DNA of 51,541 nt from Byssothecium circinans (taxonomy: Eukaryota; Ascomycota; Dothideomycetes; Pleosporales; Massarinaceae). Where the stretch lies: the NCBI GenBank assembly GCA_010015675.1, contig ML977017.1, forward strand, positions 41,044 to 92,584, in the 5' to 3' direction. Positions 1-11,998 of this stretch are shown in pieces. The notes below the pieces were generated by a model. That model did no database searches and was not told the DNA's origin. It worked only from the letters and a program-made list of their open reading frames with translations. The position numbers and the translations under genes were made by a program. Each line of letters opens with the position of its first letter. Within the stretch, counting starts at the first letter, position 1.

Positions 1-1080
1 CAAAGCGGATAAAAAGACGACGGACATTAAGGAGAAAAAAGAAAAATTTGATATAACAGTGCCTAACCTAAGTAATAAAGAGAGGGAAGAATGGATAGAG
101 CTTAGCTACTAGCTACAGGTAAAGAGATACTAGAATAGAGAGCTTAACATTGTAGTAGAAAAGTTAAGGATTCTCTATTATTAAGGGCTAAAGGGATTTA
201 TTCTATGCATGCCGTAAGGCATATTTATTATAAGTGTAACGCAACTAACCTAATACTATAGCTAATACTAAGCAGCGCTATATCTAGTGGCTTAACCTAA
301 CACTTAATAACTAAGTCACTCTTCTAGTAGCTAGAAAGAAGCTAGTGCGTTTAGGATAGGTAAGTAGGGTATTAGACCTAGTATTAGTCTAGAACTAACT
401 ATTAATAGGCTAGTGCTACTTAAAAGGTGTTTAAGAAGACTAAATTAAAGCTGCCTATGTGATAGGGTTAAGTAAGTGTAGTATTAGTTAGGGTATTAGG
501 CATAAGCTAACTATAACAGATTATCGCTGTAAGGTTAGCACTACAGAAGTTAGAAGTACCTTATAGATACCTGATTAGCGTTAACACTAAGTTAAAGATG
601 CCTGTTCCACCATTCCCTATGCTATTCCCCTAATAATAACGCGTGCTACTCTCTCTAATCTACTAAGCATAGCATGATGGGGATTATACAGACTCTACTA
701 TCTAACTCTTTCGCGATGGTAAAGCATGCAAGCTTCCTAGTGCGTATAATCTACGTACTATTAAAGACTATAGCGCACATTTCCCTAAGGTATAGGGCGA
801 GAATATAGGATATGCTGCAGATCTACTTAACCATATCATTGCAGAACTTCCTACAGAGAATACTTCCCAAGGCGAACCAATGGAAGGTGTGCAAATGGAA
901 GAAGATGTAATAGAAGGTATTAAGCTAGAGGTTCCCCATCAAGGCCATAATAATAGTGTGAAGATGCCTAACATTATAAAATTCATAGAGCTTAAGAGGC
1001 TAGGCGATAAGGGTAACATTAATCTAAGTCTGTATTTAGTAGATAGTACAGACACAGAGACTATATACTCTAGGGATTAG
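1..1080 (+). pseudogene. Helitron ORF2, copy 1 (3' part, four exons visible)
   Basis: This is the 3' part of a Helitron-carried gene of unknown function; the full gene is in copy 2 (42,995-41,324). Exons here are ..229, 273-359, 409-471 and 520-1080. The internal exons and introns match copy 2 in length, and all keep phase 0. The first intron's donor is mutated (ATAAGT at 230, against GTAAGT in copy 2), as RIP would cause. The C-terminal stretch 880-1080 is still open. It is acidic to mixed in charge and ends in a sequence like DTETIYSRD. TAG/TAA stops upstream fit former CAG/CAA codons. No known domain was recognised. The gene converges on the helicase gene. Confidence 0.7.
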
Positions 1081-1220
1081 GATATAGTCACGGAGTATTA
1101 GGCTGTAGTATTAGGCGCTCTATCTATCTAGATAGATTAAGGAAACTTTCATAGGAATGCTTGTATTATAGGAAACCACCCTCACAAAACCTCTTAATAA
1201 CAGTGGTATTAGTCTAGGTA

Positions 1221-4200
1221 TTAGACCTAGAAAATAGTCTGCTACACTATAACGTGATGACGCGCCCTACGCCTTATATCCCGCTCTCATATCTTTGATA
1301 CCTTGCTTCTCTTTTACTTTAACCACTAATAGGAAAACACATCCTTAAACATTAAACCATCAACAGTCTTAACCCTTGAAAGCGCAACGTACATTAAGCT
1401 AGGGTAGTAATCTCACTCCCTACTAACTATGATAACAGCCTTATCCACACTTAAACCCTAGGATTTATGAACTGTAATAGCCCAGGCAAGTGTAATAGGG
1501 AATTAAATACGCACATGCATACTCTGATTAACAGTAAATTCCCAAATAAGAGGAAACACTAGAATAACCTTTGTACCATCTAAAAGGCTGTAAAGACACA
1601 GCCTATCATACTTATCTATAGTAACTAATACCGCCTTTAGTGTAGCCTTGCGATAATCCTAGGTATTAGGCTGCTAAAGGATATTATTAATAACCCCTAT
1701 AGCCCTATTAACCAAACCACGCTCTATCTAGATATTATTAAGTAGCATAACCCAGGCACCAATAAATATAGGGAGCTAGTTATGGAGATTCCCCGCATCC
1801 TTAGTAGACACCTTCTCTTAATCTTGACTATCATGTGTGGCCTATAAAATAAGGATAGGCTGGCTAGAGTCCCAGAGGCAGTTATAATTAATAGCAGCTA
1901 CCTCTATCCTCTTTGCGCATATACGCAAGGTAGAATTAAAGGAGTTCCGTTCTACCTCACTAAGCTCAACGCTGCAGCGTTTCATAAGGAGAAGCTAGTC
2001 ATAGACATTAGGCTTCTCCTTATAGATACGTGCAAGAGCATCATGGAAGGAAGCCTCTTTAGAACCCTGCTAGCGCATAACTACATCTAGAACAATAGTT
2101 CTAGTAAATAGTTTATATAGCGCCGCACCAGCTGTATCTGAAGAGCTGTGGCTCTTTGTAGTATCAAACATAGGCCTTCTTATAATAGGGGGTAACTAGT
2201 AAAAATCACTAGCTAGGATAATGTTTAAACCGCTAAAAGGATAGCTAGCCTATGCTAGAAAGATCTCACGGCACCTTATATCTAACCACGCTAGTGTTGT
2301 TAGCCCTACCATAGACTTCTCATCTATAATAAGGTAATAAACATTAGTAAATAGTGCTTAGGTCTAAGCTAACGCTGCTAGAGCAAGAGGTGGAAGCACA
2401 CCACTAGGAGGTCAAATTAGTATGCGGAAGGTAGAGTGGATAGTCTTTCCTAAAATAAGAAAAGTAGCTACTCTAGTTAGTGCGCACTATATAATAGGTG
2501 ATTTCTTCCCTAAAGCCCTTACAATACTATCTATAGTAGAGGTTATAACCTTAATAGCGTACGTCTTTCTAGTACTACCCTAGCCATTAAGGTTAAGAAG
2601 AAGCTACTCTAGCCTATTCCCATCTAGGTAGGCTTAATAATAATTAACGATGAGATTAAACAGTAGCCGCTGTTTAGACTAAAGGGTATTAGGCGAGGTA
2701 TTAGGTCTAGTAGCGTAATTAACTAGATAAGCTATCTTCATCTCCTTCTAATATTGACGTGCATTAAGGCCGTAACTATCCTTATGCTTAGGTATGTTCT
2801 AATCCTTCTCTAGATCAACTAACTAACTGCCTAGGTTATCCTTATTAACAATAACACTATTAGTACTAGGGAGACGACTAGCAAGCTTATTTTATGATGA
2901 CTTATCCACTAAATCTACGTCTTCCTAATCTAGATCTTCTTCCTCGTTTTTAGGTAACACCTCTCTAAAGCTATCAGGTAAAGGGTGATTGCATACTAAC
3001 AGGCAGTTCCGATAGGCTTGCAAGAATAACTGGTACTCCTAGCCAGTAAAGGTCCTTACATCTAATACCTATTGAAATGGATGATGTAGCATAAGCTTGA
3101 CGCGAGAGAAGTCTTCCCTATCTAACTTAGGAGAGTATAGAGGGTAAAACTTCAAAATCCTAAGCCTAGCCTAGGGCCTAACTTGATTCTTTGCATGGTC
3201 GTAATAAAGAAGGTAGTCTAAATAGGATATAGCTTTAAGTAATGGAGGCCTCTCCTTATATTTTACTAGCACAGAACGGCCCTTAGTAAACTGAGGTGTA
3301 TCTTCCTTAAACACTTCATCATCAACTTAATGATTAGCTTAAAAGACGTACGTCTTAGGCTGATCCTCCTTATAATGAAGGTTAACGTTAAGAATAGTAC
3401 GACTACAATCCATAAGGGGCAGATTAAAGAGGATGTAGTAAACTTCCTAAGCGCTATAGTTCCTCTAGCCTACTGATTTATTTATTAACTTTACTATAAA
3501 CTTGAACATAGCATTCTTGGACTAGATATGAGGCAGTATCTTAGTAGCTATATCCTTAAATAACGTCGTCTACTGCTCTGCCTTACTAACATATAGACTA
3601 ACATATTAAACAACACCTATAGTACTAATATAGGGCTATATATTAGTATTAGCCCGCCAGCCTAATACTAGAGTTTGACAGTACGCGTTTAGAAGTGGAT
3701 GATTCCATTAAGCGTGGAGATAGTAAAAAGACTTCCTAGCTAATTTAGCAAAGTAGGGATTAGCTATACATAGCTAGGGAGCCTTAAAGTGATAGACTAC
3801 CTCACCTATCTTCTTGTTTTTCCTTTAGCAGTAACTAAGATGACATACATGCATGTAGCACTTAGTCAAGATAGTAGCAAGTTCGTGAAAGTCAAAAACC
3901 ATCTAATCAAATGCAAGAGATAAGGGGGAGCTATATGAATACTCTAGAGTAGCCTTGTGTAGGTTAGGATGAACAGCGCTAATGTAATAGCCCTAATACT
4001 TTGCTAATCATTGCTTCTTAAGCTTGGTAGCATTCTAAGCTAAATACTAATCAGGATGAGGTGCATCCCTATAGTAGTATAGGCTATAGTTATGAGTACT
4101 ACCATGGCCCTACCACTCGTAATGATGCTAGAAGTTAATAAGGTTGAACTTAGGCGTCATAACATGCTTCTTAAATAGTTCAAATCGACGGTAGAACTAG

Positions 4201-6607
4201 TAAGCAACAATGTGTAGGTTATCACGTACGAAATCCTATGCTAGCCTTGCTTGACGTGCATTAGTTGCAGTCTACTACTTAGTAAAGGCCTCCTCTCCCA
4301 TAAATCTCATGAGATTAGCCTAATAGTAATCCGCAGCAGAGTATGTAATAAATAGATGAGGACATCGCAGCTAACGAACCTATTAATAAAAGTTAGATAT
4401 TAATAACAAGGGTATTAGCTAGGTATTAGGTAGACTATACGTACTATAGCCTTTAGGTTTGTACCCTCTACTTTCTAATACGCATAAGAACCTTAAATAG
4501 AGGTAGAGAACTATACTATAGCGTTAATCAAACTCTGCCCACCATTAGTGCTGTTAAACTAAGCTTGAATATCCTTAGCCGTCATAGAAGCGCCGTCTAG
4601 TGTCTTCCTCATAAAGAAACCCGCCTTTGCAGTAGTTTGCCTACGGAGAAGCGTATTAAAGGCAGTAAAACGGAAACGTAAGTAATAAGTAAAACGTCCA
4701 TCCTTATAGCTTATCATGTGCTAAATATAGTCCGCATATGCAACCTCTCGCATCCTTAGTTGCATATAGTCACTAATTCCATTTAGATATAAGGTGGGAA
4801 ATGCAAGACTAAGGATCTTTTCCTAATTGCTATATTTAGAAATAGGTGTCCTTCACACTAAGCCCATAGTAAGGTAGGAAGGTCTTGATTAGATTTAATA
4901 ACGCAAAGTCTTAAATTTACTAATATTAGGAATAATATTAGGAACCATGGTCGTGTTGGCTCCATTATCATCATTATCGTCCTTATCAAAAATTAAGCTA
5001 CCATCATAGTAGGAATCCGCGCTAGTATTAGGCCTAGTATTAGGTGGTGACCTATCTAGTGTATAGGTAGTCATAGCAGGTATAGATAGTGGGGGTAAAT
5101 AGTCTAGCGTATAAGATAGTAATACTAGCTCTTGCGTATTAGGATAATCCCCTAGCCTAATATCTATATCCCCATGCTAAAGCATAGTAAATTGATCATC
5201 TACATACCTATCAATAGGGAGTTCTTGAATAGCCTCATCATTAATAATAATATTGCTGTATCTAGAGTGATGTGCCTTTAACTATTACAGCCAACGCAAC
5301 ACTATAGTGCGCCTTACTTTCTAACTCTTCTTGAATTAACGTTTAACTGAAGCGTGGTCGTCCTTATCTAAATGTAGTAGTTTAAGGATAATAATATCAA
5401 GCTTAGATAGAAGGATAGGAAGCCTTGAAAATACCCTAGCTACATTAATAGTGAAATGACATATATGCCCTCTATACTTATACTGCTGCCCACGATGCTG
5501 ACATATCTACATAAAATAGTGAACCTGGGCAATAAGCATCTCCTCAACATTAGTAAGAGAAGGGAGGTTAGGTATTACACCTAGATCTATATTATTTGCA
5601 GCACTAAATATAGGCACCTAATTATCTTTAGCACTATGTTTAACGTAATTAGTTAAATAGGTAGCACATTCCCCACGGCGAACGTTTAGGTGAAACTAAT
5701 GATGGTTGCAAATTGTACACGTCTCTATCTCTTCTTTCTTAAGTGCGTTGTAAAACGTAGAGATATACGTTTTATCTTAATTAGATAATGCAGGATTAGA
5801 AAGATAGGAACTATCATCCTAAATTTATAATAGGGGCTCTTCTAGAGGGAAGTCATATATATTCTCTTCCACCTCTATAAGTATCTCTCTATCTATACTA
5901 TCATTAAACTTATTAACCATATATTCTTGAGACTTAGCTGCTGCTATACTATTATCTAACTCATCAACCACATGTTCTTTAGACTTAGCTATTGTGTAGG
6001 TTGTACAACTAATACTAGGACTAATACTAGAGCAAGTATCGCATAATTATACTAAAGATAGAGGGGTATTCCATAAAATACCCTCCCCTTGCTATTATGA
6101 ATACCACGGCTGCGATGTAGAATGTATCGCGGCTATCCATGGTAATGGTTGACTAGAAAGCGTTTATAACAATAATAGGGGTTTAATGGGAGTTATAGCG
6201 CTTAGTGGTGCTAATAGGGGAAGTTAGGATAGGTAAGGTAATAGTGACGTATTTAAAGACTAAGATGGTAGCCTGATACTAAGACTAATACTAGCCGCAC
6301 GAAGAAGCTGCTGCTTAAGTAGAGTCCCTAGTGCGGTTAGCGCATACGGCGTAGATGTTAGTACAGATTAAGGTTAGACTAGCATTAGAGTACAGAGAAT
6401 ACTAGATAAAGGACTAGAGTCTAACGTTGGCGTTGCGTGATACTTTATAGGGGGTGCAGCTTTATACTCTAACGCATTCGCTCGCCGTTTATAACTCTAA
6501 GTAACTGTAAGGTAAGCCTGACAGTTCTTCTTCCATTTATTATTGCGAAATTGATTAACGCCAGGCGTAAGAGGTGCGTTGCAGTAATTACAGTGTAGAA
6601 TATCCAT
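1221..6607 (-). pseudogene. Helitron Rep-helicase (RepHel), copy 1
   Basis: This is the RIPed copy of the rolling-circle replication initiator fused to a PIF1-like helicase that mobilises Helitrons. It reads on the minus strand from ATG at 6607 to about 1221, with one 65-bp intron at 4380-4444 (GTACGT donor, CTAAC branch, TTAATAG acceptor). All landmarks mirror the copy 2 gene (see there for domains). Numerous in-frame TAG/TAA/TGA codons replace Gln, Trp and Arg. The gene cannot make protein. The exact stop is uncertain because true and RIP-made stops cannot be told apart near the end. Confidence 0.85.
4380..4444 (-). other. Intron of RepHel copy 1, containing a dimeric micro-repeat
   Basis: This 65-bp minus-strand intron shifts the reading frame exactly as required between the N-terminal helicase_like_N region and the Rep domain. 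It contains a pair of CTAATAC units about 12 bp apart, the same dimer found in most other introns of this element. Confidence 0.75.
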
Positions 6608-7040
6608 AATAACGTGTAAGGGTACGTGGATGGAGGGAAGTAGTATTAGGTAGTGTTATGAGGTATTAGGCCTATAGTGTAGCGAATTTTTTCTTCACAA
6701 AATAGGGTTTAGTCATGTTGCCGCATGCAGTGGCTAGTAGACAAAGTGGCATAAGTAGCTTTTAGACCCTAAGCCCCTGTTTCACTGCCTAATACAGGAC
6801 ACGCGACACGCGTATTAGTCGTGATTCTAAAGAATATTATTTAAAAAACACTATTTTATCCACGCATACCTATTACAACGAATTAAATATAGGCTGCTAT
6901 TAGTAGAACTATCAAGGGTACAGTTTTTAGCATATATAGAAAAATCAGCAATGAAATTCAATAGGTAGAAGTACGTCAAAATGCGATTTTTTGGAAGCCC
7001 TCAGGCACGATTTGGATTGTAGATTTGCTACGCTCGTTCC

Positions 7041-7052
7041 TCGCTCCGCAAA
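7041..7052 (+). repeat. Helitron copy 1 terminal repeat
   Basis: TCGCTCCGCAAA ends the homology to copy 2. With TTTGCTACGCTCG just inside (7024-7036) it can form a short hairpin with a TTTGC/GCAAA base. The same 12-mer, inverted, is found at both ends of copy 2. Confidence 0.7.
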
Positions 7053-7199
7053 ATAAAGATGTATATACTAGAACTAGCTTAGTAAAAGTATTAGGGCACG
7101 TGTGCCTTAAGTACTAGTTAAGCACTTAGTCTACTTAGCTTAGCTATAGTTCAGATAAAATGGCAAGGCAAAAATAAAATATTATACTTCGCTTAAGGG

Positions 7200-7227
7200 T
7201 TTTTTTTTCTTTATGGGGGGGGGGGGG
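7200..7227 (+). repeat. Poly-T then poly-G tract
   Basis: Nine T (7200-7208) are followed by CTTTAT and 13 G (7215-7227), about 150 bp outside the Helitron terminus. A run of seven C lies at about 7283-7289, so a G/C stem across this interval is possible. It may be a low-complexity scar; no function is evident. Confidence 0.6.
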
Positions 7228-8999
7228 AAGGAGGCGTTAACGTTAGGGCGCATGAGATATGCTAAATCATCCTATCTCTTTGACCCCCCCAAAAGCGTTA
7301 TAATAAGGCAATTATCTATATTTAGTATTCAACATCACTGACTACCTATTAATTCTTTCTTAACCGCTCTAATATCATTAAGTACTTTGCCTGTAAAAGT
7401 ATATTAAAGACTCTAACACTTCTGCGTAATAACCTTACAGACGTAAGGATCGTTAGGGAAAATGCTGCTTATAAAATAAGATATAATCTACTCCTGCTAT
7501 CTAACTTCTCTACTAACAATATCTGGAAAGACCTCTTGGCTAGTCATAATAAAGTAGATAGTAGACCTAAGCGTAAAGAGATCTATCTTTAAGTTTACCT
7601 TAAACTTATCCTTATAAGGATAGAAATATCTGTATAGTTTACTACTCTAACTAGCCACGACCTCGCCAGTCTCTAGGACATAATTTCCTTAAAAATTAGT
7701 AAGCTTAAGATAGAGATTCCTGTTGACTAGTAGATTTATTAGTTAAATGTTATAGTAGATAATCTCTTTTAAATAAATATAATTAATAGCTTTAGTTACC
7801 TTACGGCACTAGGCCACTCACTGCTAGAGAGTAGAAGAGTCATAGTTTAATTTAGTTAGGTACTTATAAACAGTCTTATTTACTACACGCTTAAGGTATA
7901 ATCTAGCATCTATGAATCCTTTCTAGGTAATAATTTAAGGGTGCTAGCTAACTAAGCTAAGAATCTTATGCTTATGCTTAAGACAACTTATATTACCACC
8001 TAGCTTAAGAGAGTACTTAAGGATAGTTAATTTATTAACCTCCCCTATAAAGGTACTAGTTCTAGATGCAAGTATACGCTAGACTTTCTTTAAGTAGTAG
8101 TAGTAATACTTAACTACCTTATAATTTAATATAGTAAGAGATAAAGTCTTTAGGAGATACTACCTATTATTAGCGTCCTAATTCTATAAGAAAGGCGAAA
8201 TAAAGAACTAGCGTTCGCGAGCAGAAATACGCTAGTGATAGGGCTGTTAGAGCGAGCTCATAAATAGAAACACAGTGTAGAAATAGCATCCGTCTTTAGC
8301 CTTAAATGCTTACATTTCATATAAGTGAGTAGAGGCTTAGGAAGAAGATAGTAACTAATTAATTAATTAATTCCTACTTAGCTTTAGCCACAATTTTGCC
8401 TAGTCTAGAGGGTTAGTAGATAGCTAAAGCTTTGCTAAGGTAAACCTTCCTTAGCGTATAAGCTAGCGTAATACTAACTACCTTGTATCTACTAGTTACT
8501 AACTGCCATACATACGATAACGATGCTTAGGACACATGTTAAAAAGCTTAAGACTGTGAGATAGGCGCACTGTTAATACTACTTTTAGCGAATGAAAGAG
8601 AGATACATCTAGAGTAATAAGGTCTAGGGTCATGCGCTTTTTAGAAAGCATGATATTACGGACACCTTACTTATTTATACTACCTTGATGAGCTTAACAT
8701 CTTTACGTGAAAGTAGGACAACTAAAATTCTATGCTAGTAAAATATCTACTAGCTTACTTAAATGATTTACTAACTAATAGGCTCTTTATAGTTAGCTTT
8801 TAATGCTTACTATATATTATCAAGGCTAATCACACTACTAAAAGAGGCATAGACTAATAGAGATGCGCGTTATAGTAGATACCTTGCCCGTTTAGTAAGC
8901 TACTTATAATGCACGTAATAGTCGCTAGGGGCTAGCTAAAGATAGTAAGGCATAAATTTTAGGGTAAAGGCAAAACTAGCTACAACTGCGCTAGATATG

Positions 9000-10902
9000 C
9001 TTTATATTAGGCACTAACGTCTATAGCTATTATGCATCTTTATTCTACTTAGTAAAGAGCCTACGCCCTCTTATACTTATCTCGCAATCGCTTGCGACGT
9101 TCTACGCATAGTTAGTTTGTCCTCCCCTAAAGCTAATAATTTATTACCTTATACACTATTTAAAGTAAGGAGATCTACTAGTTACTAAGGTAAATAACTA
9201 TTAAGATGTCGCGCTCTTACCTTAACACGCTATAGCCTTCCTTCTAGCGTATTTATAAGCTTCGCAAGACACATTCGTATTAGATTATCAGCTTCTTGTA
9301 GATTATAGCGGTTAGTTATTTTGAATATCCATTATTTTCCCTTTAGCTTAATTCTTGCTAACTAATAGTGTCTATTTAGAGAGGTGACAAAGCTTTTACT
9401 AGGCAAAAAGAGAAAGACATCCTAAGCTATTTTTTCCCCTCTAATCCTACTAATAACTAGACGATATACTTTAGAGGCTTATATCTCTTAATTATAAACA
9501 AGGAAACAAATAACGTAAAAACACACATAGATAACAAAAACCCTTTAATCAAATATCTCCCCTATGAGATTCCTACTAGATATACCTGTTACATCAGAGG
9601 TACTAGCGTATATTTCAAGAAGCTAAGAGGATAGCGTAAGTTAGAGCCTAAAGTTTTTGTTTAGCTAGTATCTATCCTCATGACTATACTAGACAGTAAA
9701 GGCTATGTCCTATATATTACCTTTTAGGAACATATTAGCCTAACATCCTATACTCTATAATCCTTAACTTTTTTCCTACTTCCATTGCTAACTATTCTAG
9801 ATGGCGGTGTTAAATGGCTTAGGCCATTTTAAGATGTTACTTGCTGGTCTATTTATGTATATATGCTTTATTTCTATAGATAGAACCATTAGCAGTGCTT
9901 TATAAATGTTTAAACGTTCTCTTTTACCTCTATTTTCATTTTGCTAAGGTGGTACTTTAATTGAATTAGCATGCTTACTAGGATTAACTTACTAGCCTTG
10001 TAGCGCTGTGGCCTCTTTAGGCCTTTAAATATGTAGAGCAGAGGTAGGGTTTAGATCTACGGCTCCTTAGTATATAGGCCTAATAGCTAGTTAAAAAGGG
10101 TATAAGTTAAAAGTTATTGCGCTTTAGATTACACTATTTAAGGCGCTAGACTCGCGTTCTTAATTATCCCCACGTTTACGCTTTAAATACCTTATATCGC
10201 CCTCTTTAGTAAGCTGCTTTAATAAGCGCAGATAATTGAGGCATAATAAAATCTAAGCCTGTCGCTCCATTTCTAGAATATATTAGGCCGTAAGATATAT
10301 TGCATTCTCTACAAGAGATTAGTATTAAATAGATAGGAGAAACTAACATACTAAAAGCAGCTACTATACGTTTAGTAGTAGAGTTTAGATTAGAGTTTTC
10401 TAGTACTATTATAATCTTACTCTACGTCTTATAGGAGGGAGGAACTATCGCCGTAGGTAGATAGTAATCTTAATTAAATTAGCACTATTATACTAAGGAA
10501 TATGCTTCTTATACCTAAGGTACTAATTAAGTTGCAAAGCTCTATTATGGCTGCTATAAGTCTATAGGGGTGCAAGGAAGCCCTCTACTAAGCCCGTAGC
10601 TTTAGGATAATATCCTTTAAAGGTATTTTCTCTAACTTTAAGATAGGTGTAGTTATAACATATAATAGAAATACTTTAGGGCTTACGTCTAAGAAAATAT
10701 TAACTAGAAGAGTACGCGCCTTTATCCTCTTACTACGACGTTATTTTAAGCGTCTAGCTATGGATACTGCATCTTCCCGTAATAGATTAAAACAAGATTT
10801 GAACGCACTAGCTTAGTATGAAAGTAGCGGAATTTTTTCGTTATTAAATGTTGCACGCTCACTTTCAACATCCCCTAATAGACAGTCATATAATTTAGAC
10901 AT
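9000..10902 (-). pseudogene. Unrecognised RIPed protein-coding remnant, minus strand
   Basis: A reading frame starting at ATG 10902 (MSKLYDCLLGDVESER...) runs through Gln-type stops for at least 250 codons and, with probable frame changes, to about 9,000. Conserved-looking blocks include a basic RRSKRIKARTLL segment, a hydrophobic VFLLYVITTPILKL segment and, further on, SRRSKPYLCSTYLK. The first 160 bp are less mutated than the surroundings. The composition suggests a transposon-borne or amplified gene. I do not recognise the family. The boundaries, especially the 3' end, are approximate. Confidence 0.35.
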
Positions 10903-10962
10903 AGTAGAGGTTTAAGAAGAAAAGTAGATAAGACTAGATTAGAATTATAAGGTGTATATAAT

Positions 10963-11030
10963 AGACTAGACTAGACTAGACTATGCAGGTAAATTAAATT
11001 AGACTAAACTAGACTAGACTAGACTAGAGT
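10963..11030 (+). repeat. Pentanucleotide microsatellite (GACTA)n
   Basis: Two tracts of tandem GACTA units flank a short interruption (TGCAGGTAAATTAAATTA). They lie just upstream of the minus-strand remnant starting at 10902. Confidence 0.8.
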
Positions 11031-11039
11031 CCGCTAATT

Positions 11040-11996
11040 ATACATGCCTAAATTTTAACGCAACGTGGGCCTTATAACGAATATGCTTGCTAGTATGCGT
11101 ATAAGGAAAATGTAGACTAGTAATCTACATATAGATTTGTTAACACATATAACCTATATTATCTTGAATTACTTAATTTGAAGAGGAGCTCCTAGGTCTT
11201 GCTATAGCTAAGAGGCTATAAGGCTATCTTAAGTGTGTTATTATAGCTAGAAGTCTATCCTAACCTAGGACTTTCACAGATGAGACTTCTTTACTAGCAT
11301 TTTTATTAGATAGGGATAGAAATAGTTAGCTACAATTTAGTTTATAGTTATCTAAGTCTAAATTAATGCTAGGAACTAGTTAATTAGTCTGTAAGCTTCT
11401 TCACACCTGCAGGCATCTCCGCAATAAGGGGATGCAGCTCTTGCTTCTGCAGCCATACTCGGCAGTGCTAGAGGAGCGCAGATAAGAGGAGTAAGGAGGC
11501 ATAGGCATAGGCAAGGGGCATAAGAAGATAGTATAAAGATTCTTAATTAATATCTACTATTAAGATAGTTTCTATATCCTCCCTCGTTTAAATCACTCCT
11601 CTATTAACCTATCTATCCTAGAGAGCATTACTACTTATTACACTCCTCTTTGCTTATATCCCTAAGGATATCTTACTATCCTTAACCTTAACTAGACTTA
11701 TCCTTTTCTATCTCCCTCTAGCAGCATAACCTTTACTATTAAGTAAAGCACTCTCTACGTACTAAGGTAGCCTAAAGCTTTTATCTACCTATCCTCTTAC
11801 TTAAAATTAACATCTTTCACCCTTACATATTATGATAGCTTTCTATCTAGATATATGCTAACTCTCTATCTCCTCTAGTAGCACGTTTCTTATAACTACG
11901 TCCTTAGTTATTACTTCTTTTTATACAAAGGTAGCTTAAAGCTTTTACTTATCTTAGTACGCTGCGAAGAGAATCTACTAGAGTAAAGAAAAGTAA
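11040..11996. other. Gene-free RIPed stretch
   Basis: No coding frame, tandem array or RNA gene is recognised. A patch at about 11,400-11,520 keeps more CA/TG than its surroundings and includes purine-rich GGAGGCATAGGCATAGGCAA. Confidence 0.5.
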
Positions 11997-11998
11997 TA

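Larger units (their letters stand above)
1..7052 (-). mobile_element. Helitron copy 1 (truncated by window start, inverted relative to copy 2)
   Basis: This is a rolling-circle transposon. Its Rep-helicase gene reads on the minus strand, and the 3' part of a second gene reads on the plus strand. It ends on the right at the 12-bp repeat TCGCTCCGCAAA (7041-7052); beyond that the match to copy 2 stops abruptly. It pairs base for base with 42,403-35,352 (coordinate sum 42,404) at the ORF2 stop, the helicase start, the helicase intron and the terminus. No net insertion or deletion has therefore occurred. The missing left 2.4 kb would hold the start of ORF2 and, if it is like copy 2, the histone-like gene. 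The element is heavily RIPed. Confidence 0.9.

Noticed and set aside
7200..7300. Poly-T/poly-G tract as a retroposon tail or telomere seed
   Set aside because: No retroposon body or TTAGGG-type repeat is adjacent.
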